Source of the DNA: Prunella strophiata
Lineage: Eukaryota; Chordata; Aves; Passeriformes; Prunellidae
Length of the DNA: 64,000 nt
Reading direction: 5' to 3'
Assembly: GCA_036583965.1 (NCBI GenBank)
Contig: JAZBQD010000021.1
Coordinates: 17,226,266-17,290,265 of the forward strand
The notes beneath the pieces are model-generated. The model had not been told where the DNA came from. It worked only from the letters and a program-made list of their open reading frames with translations, and did not search any database. Position numbers and translations under genes: made by a program. Positions 52,361-64,000 of the stretch are shown piece by piece; the first letter of the stretch is position 1; each line of letters starts with the position of its first letter.

Positions 52361-55044
52361 TTATGCAGTGCTGGATAAAGCTGTGTGTTCCCTGTGCCTC
52401 ACTGGAAAATGATGATACCTCAAAGGTCTCCTTTGTTTTCCATTCCTTGGTATTTGCCAAGACATCCCTCCCCTTCCCTTCACACAACATTTTAATAAAT
52501 TCACAATAAAACCAAGAGTGGCAGGAGCAGCTCCCAAGGCTCCTGTCTCAGAGGGCAGGAGGGGGGAAGAGCCCTCCCACCATTCCTTGGAGGATGGCCA
52601 CAGAGCAGGGTGATCTATTTCTGAATGTTGAAGTGCTGCTGTTTCAGTCCCAGTGGAGATATTTGATGAGAAATTTCCTTCCCTCTCCTCCTCTGCAAGG
52701 ATTGCCCCTTCTTGGGAGAGGGATGCTGTGGATGCTGACTGGTGACTACATGGAGCAGTAGGAGTTGTGCTGAATGCTCCATGACAAATAGAGCTTTTAC
52801 ACTCTCCAGCACAGCCATGATATTTATTCCTACACCATGTGTGGTTTGGAATTCTGCTGGAATCATCCCCACTGCTGCTGCTGCTGAGAACAAAATCGTG
52901 TTTCCTTGGGGGAGGATCTTCTACAGCCACCACGATTCCATGGTCAGCCTACAGGTATCAGGAACACCTGACAAAGCAAGCTCTGCTGATAAAGCCTGAA
53001 CTATCAGTGAAGAGCAGTCAGCAAGGAAAGAAAGGTGCTGCCTAAAAAAGGGACTACAATGTGCTGCTCACAAAAATGCAGGAAGAGCCTTTATTGAGTG
53101 CAAGTTCAAGTTTACAACGCTGTGTTGAAAGCAGCTGTCAGGTGTATTGAAAATACAGCCAGGCAGACATCATTTACACTTCTTGATGCATAACCTGTGG
53201 AAAAGCTCACAGGGGGAGAACAGAATAACTAATTGACAGCTCAGAGGCTGGGATTTTTTGTTTTGCTGCAGTTTTGCCCAATCTGGGATAGAATTTCTTT
53301 TAGAAATTAACACAGGGTATTTTTTTTTCTTTACTTATTATTAATCAGGCAGATTTGTATGAATCTTTAACATCTGAATTTGGTTTGTGTCTTAGGTTGT
53401 AATGGCACTTTATCACCTATTGAAAGAGTTACATAAGTGCAGGGAGCCTGTGTGTTTTTTACTCCCCAAATTAACACCCACAGCAGCATAGTAGGGAGAT
53501 AAATATCTTCCAGCCTTATCTGAAATCCTGATTCTGCCATTCAACTAGGACAGAGAAAAGCTTCTCTTTGTTAAAAACAAACAGACACAGGTTTTTCAGA
53601 GCTTCATGTGCTCTGAAGCGTGTGCAGCTCTCAGAGGTACACAGGTAATTATGGAGGGTAAATACAAGGATGATCCATTAGGTGTGCAAATACACACCTG
53701 TCCCTGCTGCTGAGGGGGGCACCTGCACACCTGCTGCAGTGCCCCTGACAGGTATTAGGATCTTATCAGGTGCCTCAAGTGTTTCCAGAGAGAGCCAGGG
53801 GAGCTGTGATTTGTGGGGATGCTCAGGCTGGGGGCTGATGGCTGTCACATTTTGCAGTTGGCAAGCAGAGCAGGGAACAGGGCTCCTTGGTGCTCTCAGT
53901 GGTGCTGGGTTGCCTTGGAGCAGCCAGGCAGGTGAGGTGTGACTGCCAGTCTTTCTGGCCACAGATTTGTGGGAACATCACAAACTCCTCACTCAAAATT
54001 TGTTAAATATTTGATAAGCACTGGGGAAAAGTTTCAGGTGAATCCTATGTTGTTAATATTTGTTATAAAGGAGGTAGTTGCAGACACACTCCACATTTTG
54101 TAGCATCTCTACGGAATAATTTTTTTCTGTAAATTTATGAAATCATATAATTAATGGCAGGACATAGAATAACCAGTGTAAACTTTGAAAACTGTACTTC
54201 TGAAAGTCTTGGCAGAAGAGATTTCAAAGTGATCCAAGCACAGAAAAGTGGGAAATAATTTCATAAACTTACTGTGAATGCTGATATTCAAAATTAAGTG
54301 GCTTACATATCTTTTTTTGAAGTGTGCTCCACTATTGGGAGTTCTACCTACAATTTCCAACAAAGTTTTAAATAGCATGGTTTAAAATCATACTTTTTCA
54401 ATACTGAGAAGGTCTTTTCAAAAAGACTTCTCTGCCAAATAAAGGGAACAGCATATGAGCTGAACAGCCCATATTAATGACATATTCCTTCAGTGTTCTC
54501 TGTCTCCAGAGGCTGATGTTGTGCAATGCCTTGCTGCAATCAATGCCCAATGTGGGTGTGATGTATTGTCAAGCTGGGATGCCTGCTGACAACCCTGTGT
54601 TCTCATTTTTAAATGACAAAATATTTTTAGGTGAACACCAAATGAAGTTCCTTCATGAGAAGGTGATACATATGTAGAATTGCAAGCACATGGTGATGGA
54701 AAAATATGTGTATGGAGGTAGGACTGGAAGTGCTTCAGCAACAGCCACTTGTTTTGAATGAACAAACCATGGTAATGAGAGAGAAATCCCAGTTTCACCA
54801 GTTCCCTGGGCTCACCCAAGAGAAATCCACCTCTGATGTTGCAATCTGAGTCCCCAAAGCTGGTGGGTGACACTAAAATCTGATTGAGACTGTTCACTGT
54901 GGCTCTGCACAAAAGGTGAGGCATTACACCTGGATCTAACCCCTTTGCAGATGTTCCTGTGGACCTGGCTACCATTTTTGGGATGTTCCCTGGGATGTTC
55001 CAGTTCAAATGGCTCTCCCTGTGACACTGCAGAGAGGAGCACAA
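52361..55044. other. GC-richer part of intron 2 with long chance-like open frames
   Basis: This stretch is richer in GC than its surroundings and contains two of the longest minus-strand open frames of the window (52361-52933, 190 codons; 54490-55044, 184 codons). Neither shows a domain, a plausible promoter or splice context, or resemblance to a known family. Open frames also occur on the opposite strand. I treat it as non-coding. Confidence 0.5.
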
Positions 55045-55187
55045 TTTAGGAACAGCCCATCAGGCCCCTTTGAGCCAAAGGTGAAACTGCAAAGCCAAAT
55101 ATGACAAACCCTCGTTTTGAGTTCCCCCAGTTTTATTGCTAAAGATTTAAATATCACATCAAGCACTGAAATGAACAATGCCTCTTC

Positions 55188-55266
55188 TTTTTTAGGGAAT
55201 ATAGTAGCTGTACTAAATTTTAGTACATTTTAGTAAATTTTAGATTTTAGGGAATCCAGTAGCTGT
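55188..55266 (+). repeat. Nested local duplications (TTTTAG-rich)
   Basis: TTTTAGGGAATATAGTAGCTGT near 55190-55211 is matched by TTTTAGGGAATCCAGTAGCTGT near 55246-55266. Between them lie three related ATTTTAGTA-type units (TAAATTTTAGTA, CATTTTAGTA, AATTTTAGA). This looks like repeated slippage at one site. Confidence 0.8.
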
Positions 55267-56540
55267 GTTTAATCCCTACACTAGTGACTAAATTTGTTAT
55301 CAACCAGAAGAATGTACCTATACATCAGCATCAGCAAAATGACCATTTGTTTTCTTTGCCTGTCAGCCTAAGCTGTGTTACAGAGTTGGCTTTTACAACG
55401 CTGTTGTTTCTATTATGGATGTCAGATTTAAAGGCTAAGGAGCTGCTTTGTCTTGTAACATTCAGTTTTGTTGCTTTTTCTGCACTCATCAATACTTGCT
55501 CTTCATATTTTACCCTGTTCTAGCCTCACAGTGCTCTAAGGGGCCATTACACAAACTAAAACTGCTCTTGAAAAAAAAATCTGTGTCCAATAGAAATTTT
55601 CTAATTTTGTAAAAAAACAACCAAACAGACAAAATCAAAACCAAAGAAACCCCAAAGCAAATAACTTTCTTTTAGATCTGGACAAGAATTCAAAGCTATG
55701 AAACAAGAAAGGAAAAATGTTGAAGTAGAAACATTACTGTAAAGACAGCAAAGCATTCTAATGACAAAACATTTGGTTTACAAATTTGCCTGACTCTGAA
55801 TAGCAACAGTAAGTCTATGACATAAGTTTATAAAATAATAAGTTTATGAAAGCTCAATTTATGACTCCTAAGAGCTTTTTGACATGAATTGGAGGGAAGA
55901 AGAGAGTGAAATGAATGCGAGCAATCAAAAAAGGGGAAAACAAAGCATTCTTTTATTCTGAATTTTCAAAGTAAACATAATATGCTTCTGTGAAATGTTT
56001 GTATTCTGAAAATAAGAGAAAATAAGATTCTTTAGTCTGGGTTTTTTTTCCCCAGATGTAGTACAGGGCCTAAGATAAGGCAGGTAAGGAAGCATTGCTT
56101 TAACAGTGTTTGAGAAACATGAAGATTTCCTTTACCCTGTTAAACTTGAGACCTAAATGTATTGATGCAGAAAAATCAATTCATTTAGTGAAAAAAAGTA
56201 TTATTTACTACTAGCTAGATTCTTTATTTCTGATGGAAACAATTTGTTTTCCCCAATAAGTGTCAGGAGCCGTCAGTGTATTTGGAATAGAGTTTATTCA
56301 AGGGCTGAAATGAACAGAGCTCTCAAATGAGAGAATTGAGAGGTGGGAGAAAAACAAATAATTTTAATGCCATTCAGAAGGGCCCTGACTAATCAGATTG
56401 TTGTTCATGGCTTCTTGCTGTTTAGAGGACAGAATAGCATAATTTAGTGAAATATTTGCACTACAATGCTTGCAAATTTGGGGAAATGGAATTTGGATTA
56501 AGCCAGGATTATTTTTGATCTTATCCCTTCCTGCTCCTGG

Positions 56541-56541
<1 letters not shown>

Positions 56542-56571
<30 letters not shown>
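56542..56571. repeat. Poly-T tract (T30)
   Basis: Thirty uninterrupted T, the longest homopolymer in the window. It could be the poly-A tail of a minus-strand retrocopy lying to its right, but I recognise no gene-like sequence in 56572-56880 on that strand and see no matching target-site duplication. I call it a simple repeat. Confidence 0.92.
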
Positions 56572-56572
<1 letters not shown>

Positions 56573-57135
56573 GTGAATCTGAGCAGTGCTGATGTACGTG
56601 CATAAAGAAAATGGCTTATTTTCTTTGAAGTGTCAATAACATTGTCAGGCATTTATCTAAGTAAACACACAGCAGAATGATTAAGTCAGGGTGAAGCTGA
56701 ATGCATGAGACACAAATTAATTTTAGCATTGTTTATAATCTGTACACTACACAAAATCCGGAGTGCTTAGCACGGGGGAAAAGTACTGAGCTCTGTAAGA
56801 AATGTTAAAATGAGAGAAAATGAGTTGTTACCTGAGGAGTTCTGGAAAGAACCCCTGGTTTGGATTGGTGAAATCACTACCAAAGGTATTTCCTAACCCC
56901 AGGATAATGGGAGCAATAGAGGAATGGCATTCCCAGAGCTGATGAATCCCTATCCCAGTGTGGCCAGGGGGGAAAATGTCTGGGGACGTGCCAGGGGAAA
57001 ATCTGTTGTAGGTGTGCCTTGCAGTGGCACTGGAATATCTCTACTTGCTCCAGCACTTCTGGGCACTGCCAACATATTACTGTGAAAATGAAAGGAGGTG
57101 AGAACAAAACATATTTTTGTGAAGATTGGTCTGTG

Positions 57136-57345
57136 ATCACAGAATCACAGACTGGCTTGGGCTGGAAGGGACCTGGAAGGTTTTGTTCCACCCCTGCCAT
57201 GGGCAGGCACATCTCCCCCTACCCCAGGGTGCTCCAAGCCCTGTCCAACCTGGCCTTGGACACTTCCAGGGATCCAGGGGCAGCCACAGCTGCTCTGGGC
57301 ACCCTGTGCCAGGGCCTGCCCACCCTGTGGGTGAAGAATGTCTGT
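57136..57345 (-). mobile_element. CR1 LINE 3' fragment
   Basis: The + strand reads ATCACAGAATCACAG, GGCTGGAAGGGACCTGGAAG, then GGGCAGGCACATCTCCC, GTCCAACCTGGCC and CACTTCCAGGGATCC. This is the reverse complement of the standard avian CR1 3' region. It is GC-richer than the surrounding intron. Similarity continues to about GTGAAGAATG and then becomes too weak to call. It is 5'-truncated and non-coding. Open frames on both strands here are by-products of the repeat. Confidence 0.88.
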
Positions 57346-58084
57346 ACAGTTACATCCCAACAACAATATTTCCAGTTGCAGCTTAATCAGAACCTTCTGA
57401 GATCAGTGCAAAGCCCCTTTGTCACCAGGATCTGAGCTTGAGCCAGTTCTGTCAGTGGGTACAAACGTACAGCAGGCAGGAATGAGTGTCCCCTTCATGT
57501 GAGAAAGTAAAAGCAGAAATATTCCTGTGAACAGATGAAGCCAGACAAAGAACTCTATGTCCCAAATCTCCCTGAAGCCAAAAAAAGTAATCAAAAAAGC
57601 CAGGCTGTGTTTATGGCAGCAGAGAGGCTTCCTAGAAAGGACATGAAGAAGCCACTAAACATCAAACTCTACTTAGAAACCCTCTTACAATATCAACTCA
57701 TTAAAAATGAAATAATTATCTGTTTTATTGAATAACTTACTGAGGTTATATTAAACTTCAGCACATGCTGTATGTTAAAGATCTGAGTTGTGTTTGTACG
57801 CAGGATGGGTACTGGTATTTTGATACTGCTCATTATTAAAAAAGAAAATCTCTCCATAAAATGTAATGTAGGGATCCAGTTTCAGTTTTATGTTTACACC
57901 ATTTATTTAAAAACACACAGCAAAAACAATTTACAAAAATAGAGGAGAAAAGTTAAATCACTTCTTCAAGGAGGCATCATCCTATATTTATAGTTTAGTA
58001 AACATAACATTAATCAGCTAGAAAATGTTCAGCAAAATATAAAACTGTTCTGGGCTCTAGCTCAGAGAAATATATGTAGAAAAA

Positions 58085-58215
58085 TATATCTAGCTTCTCT
58101 ACTTCAAAAGGGAATGCAAAGCTGCAGAACCTGCGGGAAAATCAATTTTCTGCGGCATAAGTGGCTCGCACAAAATTGTGCAGTGCCCCATCTAGATTTT
58201 TTTTAATTTAACTGA
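58085..58215. promoter_or_regulatory. Candidate conserved non-coding element
   Basis: CpG-bearing words cluster within about 50 bp (CTGCGGGAAAATC, TTCTGCGGC, GGCTCGCAC), then ATTGTGCAGTGCCCC and a T-rich run. Sequence of this kind, surviving unmutated in a CpG-poor intron, often marks constraint. I see no coding frame or repeat family. Confidence 0.22.
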
Positions 58216-61200
58216 TTTACTTCTCTTCCTCTAACAAATATCTGGGCTGCAAAAGCATTCAGGTTACTCCTCCAAGTGCTGTTGAAATGGTATAGAAGCA
58301 CTTGGTGGGAAATAAAAAAAAAAATCTTGATGCCGTTGAAAGAAACCACACGAGATGCACATTTCTTCCTTCGGAGGTTTTGCCTTCAGAGGTCTTGGCT
58401 TGAGCCTGCTTTCCACCAAAAATTGGGAGCAGAACTTGAGATTCTTCACTTTGGTGTTGGTCCCAGTGAGGTGGCTCACTGGGTAATTCCTGACTTTGTG
58501 CAAAGAGGTGACCAATTCCCAAATTTGCTGCTCTTTGTACCAAAATGGGATAATCAGATCAAATCTCCATTAGAGGCAACACACAGAACCTTCTTCTCTG
58601 TGTTGGTTCTGCTGAGAGCAGTGACAAAGTGTGTCCCCAATAGAGTTTTTGTGATTTTTTTAAGAACCATCCCTAGAGAAAAAGCATGCTACATTCCCTC
58701 TTTGATGTGCTGCCCAGGGACTTCAAAGGAAAACTTATACAAAATACATCCTCTTAAAAATTGCTTTGTTTCCAAATCCCAGCCACAATTATTAACGTAA
58801 TGTAGGTTGACTTTTTAGATTACATTTGATTTAATTTTAGATTATGTTATTATTTCTTTGACTGCATTTTGTCTGTAGTGATATAAAGGTGCATTTCTTA
58901 GGTAAACTTCACTCCTGAAATGAGCAGGCTGAGTGTTGTACATAATCTATCCTCATTTCACATGATGAGACTTTCAAATTCGGATCTTTTCGACTCAGTG
59001 CCTCCTCCATCACTGCTGGAGCTTAGTGTTTTGAGGAGAGAAGGATGTATTACAGTAACTGATGGGGCTTTACTGGCTTGCAAACACTCTTCAACCCTGT
59101 GAAGCAAGATCAGGCTCTCTCATGTAAAATGCATTGCTGCTAACACTGGGAGATTCAATTATAACCATCCTCTTCCAAGGTTTATCTTCTGAAAAGTGAT
59201 GGGAAGAAGTAAACTGTTGAAAGTTTGAGAGGATGGTGAGTTACCACTTTGAAACTTGAAGTATTTTGTGTTGCTCTGCTTCTTCTGCCTGTCCCTTCTG
59301 ATCTGTGTGTAACCTCAGGCCATTTGTCTGTTGTCAGGAGAGTCACTGGGTACAAAGCCAAGTTTTAAAGCACAGGTGCAAATGCAGATCCACATCACAG
59401 GTAGCTTTGGAGATTTTGAGATGAAAATGGGATGTTCTGCAATAATGCTAACATTGAGGTGAATCACTTTTCACATTGGCTTTGAAACTGAGGAATGAGA
59501 ACATCTCAGCCTCATCTGACCCTAGGGGAGCTCTGGTTTGGTTTTGATACTGAACTGTCTCAAAGTCCCTGTTTCCCACCTCTCATTTTTTGGCAGAGTT
59601 TTGTAGGGGCAGCGTGAGGCTTTCCCCCAGGTGCTGGAGAAGGGAGGGGACTCCTGGCTGGAGCTGGCCTGTTGGGATGCCAGCATGCTTTAGCTGAAGT
59701 GATTAACAACTCCCTGGCAGAATTCTCCTTCCTGGGTGGAAGGGATCCACCAGTGAGCCAAGGTGTGCCCCTCCTGCTTGGAAGGACTGCTCCTTGCCAT
59801 TCCTTTGCCTTTCTTTTGGGCTCTTGGGTGAGATCTGTTGTGCTGCTCCCTCAAGTGCTGGCTACACACTTTATGGATGGCTTGAGCAGCAACCAGCTGG
59901 GACTGTCAGCAAAAGCCCTCCTGACTCAGGCACCTTTATAAATAGCAGAAAACACAGAGGCAGTTAATGTCAAAAACCTCCTCTGTCAGTCTTATGTATT
60001 TTGGTAATGGCTTTGGCACTGAAAATGACTGAAATAATGCCACTGAAATGTCCATTGAAGCAAGATATAGCTGTGTCTACACTAGAGCTTTTGTCAGTAT
60101 GGAAATGTCAGAAAACATTATATTCAGAGCACAAATTGCAAGTATAGAACTGACAAAGTAAATTTTGAACAGTGTACTCAAGTGTAATGCTTGAAACATA
60201 TTCCAAATTGGCAAGTTGCAACCAATCATGGAGCAGAACCAGTGCTCCAAAAACCTGACAGAGCCAATGTTGAAATCAGAATAATTGCAACTCCATTTTC
60301 ACAGTAATTTAAATGGCAGAAGCATTGGCAGAAATTCATGAATAATTTACATATAAGAATTTAGCAATCTGTGGTGAATAGAAAAATAAATGGCAAATCC
60401 AATAAATAAATGATTGTTGTGAATTATTTGCTCTGCTCTGATGTTTGCTAAGAAGTGTCTTTTTTTTGAGCTTTCATGAAGTGCTGGATTTAAACTCCTG
60501 CTTCTTGGGTAAATGCAGTTTTAAAGCAGTAGCAGAAAAGTACATATCTACCAGGGGGAAAAATAACAAACCACAAGCAAAACAATAGGAATGTGCAACA
60601 GAGGTTGTTTTATGAAGGATAGGTATAAAAAGGACTTATTTGCCATCCAGCAGCTGCAATTCCAAAATATGTAGCCTTAGTGAGAAATGTTAGCTGATAT
60701 ATGCAATGATGAGTTATACACTGCAACTGTTTTTAATTAACTATGTATAAAGTTTTAAGATTTATAGAGGAGGTAAAATCTGAAAATAGAAATTCCTAAT
60801 TCCCTTCTGTGCCTGTGGGAACGTGATATTATTTTAATAAACAAGAAATTAATTTACACGGCACCAGTATTTGTTTCCACATTGAATGGATATTGAATCT
60901 GTGTTAAAAAAAACTACTAACTACAATAGGTAGTTAAAATAGAAAAATTGTTTATCTGGTTTGCTTTGACTTTGCTTGAAACAAGATAAAGAGCACTAAA
61001 TATTTTTACTGGTTGGAAGGTGATGGTTTTTTAATAAGCTCTAACTATTTTGTAGATTTATTAAATCTTTTTTTTCCCATAATGAAATTCTGTTTCTGAC
61101 GTAAATCTTGAGCAGTGTTACACATCAGTTTATTGGAATAATGCCTCATAATTCACCTCGTGCATATGTGAGAGCAATTGGGTTTTTTTTGTCCAGACAT

Positions 61201-62442
61201 TTGTTTAAATCTGGAAATCTGTGGGACTTTTTTTGGTATTTTTCCCCCCTTGTTTGAATTAAAAATATTTTTTAAAAATCTCATAATATTAACATTTATT
61301 TTTGTTTGACCTAGAATAAAAAGTCATGCTTGGAATAATTGGTGGAGACAGAATTAAATAAATCCCACATGATCCTTTAACCAAAGTCTAGTGCTGGTGT
61401 TCTCTCTCCACCAGCTCAGAAATCAGGACACTCATTTTGGGTGCAGCTTTTTCTGTCATGTAGAATCAAACACTCTCACCACTAATGAACTCTCCAGCTG
61501 TCCTGTGGCCTAAGAATTACAGAACTTGCTCAAATGACCAGTAACACCTCCCTCTGGAATATCTGCATTTCCTTTCCATTTGTCTGTTATCCATAATCTT
61601 GTAACTTTTTGCAGAATCTAATTTTTGGTTCTTGATTTTTCCTGCTGAAAATTCCATGTTGTGTCACTTGTGTTACCTGGGAAGAACTGATGTCTGCCTG
61701 TTAGGAGGCTGCTCCATGTTTGTAAACACTGCCTATCTGGGAATGGGGATAGAGATCTGGTATTTGAATCCTCTTTGGTGGATTTTTTCCCATTCCTAAT
61801 AATAATTAAATTCACTAATTAATGTTTTAAAATATTATTGTCCACATTCAGCATGTGCATGCTCGTGTTGGTACTATTGAACTTTAAACAACCTTATTTA
61901 ATCTTAAATATCAATTTGATCATCCCTGTCTAACATTTTCAACATTTTATACATGTGCTTGCTCTTGAGGTGAACTTCCTCAAAGAGTTTCTGTGTCTGT
62001 CCCTGGTCTCTAGGTCACAGGACGCATTTTGAAAAAATGAATTTTTCAATACTTGTAGCCAAACCACATTTCAGTGGAAATAAAAACCTGATGGCTTCTG
62101 GTGATGAAGACAATGAAATTAATTTAACATGCTTGGCCTATGAAAAGCTTTTCTGTTCCTTAGAGTGGCAGGTTTTGTGACACTGTCCATTGTCAATTGG
62201 TGCTTTTATGTGGTAGTTAACTTTCTCTTTATTTTGTGTGTGCTGATTGACTATTCCAGGTTCCTTCCCAGGCAAGTTTTGATGCTTGTGTCCAAATGCT
62301 GTTTTTCTGGAATATATGCACCTTCACCCTGTGTGGTGATTCCAACTTTTCCATGAGAGCAGTGCCCTGCAGAGCTGTGGGCACTGGAGAGAGCCATCCT
62401 GAGCTCTGGAGTAATTCCTTCACAGGAATGGTTTAAAGCATT

Positions 62443-62610
62443 GGATCAGACTGCTCAGGAAAGTGGTGGAGCCACCATCACTGGAAAAAAACCTGTGGAT
62501 GTGTCACTGAGGACATGGCTTAATGAAGAACATGGTGGTGGTACTGGGCTGGAAGCTGGACTTGATCTCCAAGGTCATTTCCAACCTTAACTATTCCATG
62601 GTTCTGTGGT
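62443..62610 (+). mobile_element. CR1 LINE 3' fragment, sense orientation
   Basis: This is the only CR1 copy I found on the + strand. It reads GTGGTGGAGCCACCATCACTGG, then GATGTGTCACTGAGGACATG, GGACTTGATCTCCAAGG and TTTCCAACCTTAACTATTCC. It ends in two degenerate octamers (ATTCCATG, GTTCTGTG) that match the CR1 3' terminal repeat. The 5' edge, near TTGGATCAGACTGCTCAGG, is approximate. Confidence 0.87.
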
Positions 62611-64000
62611 TTCTGCTGTGTGACCTCAAATGAGCAATTTATGTGGAGCTCCCCACATGTTAACACAGATAAAAGTTGCTTTGTTTTCCATGGCTATAGA
62701 GGAGGGTGTTCTAGACACTTCAAAAGGAAAGGAGGGAGAAATGCAGAGTCTCCTCCTGGAACAGCAAGTGAATGCAGTAGTAAAATAATGTTTACTCCTT
62801 TGATGGTTTGGAAAGCTGGAGGAGGAATGAATAATTGGGAAACAAGTCTGAAAGGCAGCTAAGTTGAGCAGCACAGCTCATTGCCAGTCCCTGTATGGGA
62901 ATGTTGTAGGGAAAGGCTGAGTCAGCAGGAGAGGGGGTGGGAGGCAGGCATGGAGTCATGGTAAGAGAAACACTTCCCCAAGAGCTGAGCACGCTCCTCC
63001 TTGTGCTTGTTTGGGATGTGAGGTGCTCCTGAGATGTGAGTCAGGAGGAGGAGCCCAGAGACTGAGTGTACAAACTAGAGAAAACTGTCTGAAAAGGTAG
63101 GAGCAGATGTGGGGGGATGTAAAGAGCCTATATTTTATTTCTTGATTGCTTGTCATGGTTGGCCAGGTAATCTACTTGCACTAAGCCAGGGCTGCTGGGC
63201 TCCAACTCCTCCTGTGAGGAAATGTTCTCATCTATTGGAGTTGGGATGCATCTGAGGTAACTGCTCCATGTCTAGGGAATGGATAGAAAGACTGCATTGT
63301 CTTTGCCAGTTCAGGATCCATTTCTCTGTCTGTAATTTACTTTTCTGTGAAAGCTTCCCTGGTGTAGAATATTCCCAATCCAGACTTGTCTCTGGCAGAA
63401 CTTCAAAGCATTAACGGACATCTTTCAGGATTGTAATGAAATCAGCTTTGGAAGGAAATTTTAATGAAGAGTTTTGCAAAATAAAAGGGCTTGGAGGTGA
63501 TGATCAGGAATTGCTTTCCAAAAATAATATGAGATGAACAAAGTGAAATGAAGTATGGTGGCAACACTGCACCTCTATCACTCTACATTGCAGTACAATA
63601 GCAGCCATTGCCTGTGCAATAATGAGTCTCATCAGTTTCCAGACAGCAGGCTTTGTAATAGCAGAGTATTTGTGTAAAACACTGAGGGAGGGGAAAGAGG
63701 ACAGAGGGAGGGAATGAAGGTTGTCTGTCAGGCTGAATACACCAAGCATTTGGTGCTTCAAAACTAATTTTATTTTTAGTTAATATTCATTGATGCAAGA
63801 TCTAGTCTATTATTAAGCGAATCTGGTGAATAATTACATCCATCACTTTGAAATGTTTAAGACAAGTGTGGAGTTGTGAAACCAGCCTTTTATATTGGAA
63901 TCATCCCCAAAATTGCGTTGTGGGAACCATGTTGACACTACAGTTTGATCATGTTCTGAGTATGAGGGATCTCAGCACATTCCCAGAATTGCTCCTGTAC

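Larger units (their letters stand above)
8308..64000 (+). other. CDH13: CDH13 intron 2, 5' part (at least 55.7 kb)
   Basis: Downstream of the exon 2 donor I looked for the expected exon 3 product (prodomain, beginning Leu-Thr-Phe or similar) and for any other frame bounded by plausible splice sites, and saw none. The stretch is therefore taken as one intron running off the window end. Long 5' introns are a known property of CDH13 in vertebrates. Specific elements inside it are listed separately. Confidence 0.8.

Noticed and set aside
52361..52933. 190-codon open frame on the minus strand
   Set aside because: It is the longest frame in the window but lies in a GC-richer patch, has no recognisable domain, is overlapped by open frames on the same and opposite strands, and lacks promoter or splice context.
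54490..55044. 184-codon open frame on the minus strand
   Set aside because: It has no family resemblance and an irregular Cys/His/Ser-rich composition typical of chance translation. Another frame on the same strand is also open over part of it.
58276..58800. 174-codon open frame on the + strand
   Set aside because: It starts just before an A-run coding Lys-Lys-Lys, shows no known motif, and two minus-strand frames are open over the same bases. It is kept only as a note beside the CpG-bearing block.
1..64000. CRISPR arrays, prokaryotic operons, prophage or defence systems
   Set aside because: The sequence is vertebrate intron: there is a spliced exon and CR1 LINEs, and I saw no spaced direct-repeat arrays or closely packed long open frames.
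1..64000. tRNA, rRNA or other structured RNA genes and endogenous retroviral LTRs
   Set aside because: I saw no A/B-box plus cloverleaf pattern, no rRNA-like sequence and no paired LTRs while reading both strands. A dedicated scan could still find short or degraded ones.

Overview
This window looks like bird nuclear DNA, and almost all of it is intron. It is AT-rich and CpG-poor. I saw no CpG island, operon structure, tRNA or rRNA. It carries truncated CR1 LINE fragments, with the octamer-type 3' end and reverse-transcriptase tail wording typical of birds. A crocodilian or turtle cannot be fully excluded, because CR1 occurs there too. I did not try to name the species.

The only coding sequence I can support is one 112-bp exon on the + strand at 8196-8307. 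It has a strong polypyrimidine tract and AG acceptor on one side and a GTATGT donor on the other, and only one of its three frames is open. Its 37-residue product reads as the N-terminus of T-cadherin (CDH13, H-cadherin): the last part of the signal peptide and the start of the prodomain. It corresponds to the second coding exon of that gene. The window is therefore read as the end of CDH13 intron 1 (1-8195), exon 2, and more than 55 kb of intron 2 (8308-64000). I found no exon 1, promoter or exon 3, which fits a gene known for very long 5' introns.

The introns hold four CR1 fragments: 1773-1925, 22326-22760 and 57136-57345 on the minus strand, and 62443-62610 on the plus strand. They also hold several long A/T homopolymers, a (GTTT)7 microsatellite, short tandem duplications, and a few stretches that look like conserved non-coding elements (low confidence).

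The most unusual structure is a pair of about 254-bp direct repeats, 7770-8023 and 16646-16899. They are about 95% identical, with a 94-bp core that matches perfectly. They flank exon 2, and the first copy ends about 170 bp upstream of the splice acceptor. I see no defence system, mobile gene cassette or other novel multi-gene system. The longest open frames elsewhere (up to 190 codons) look like chance frames.
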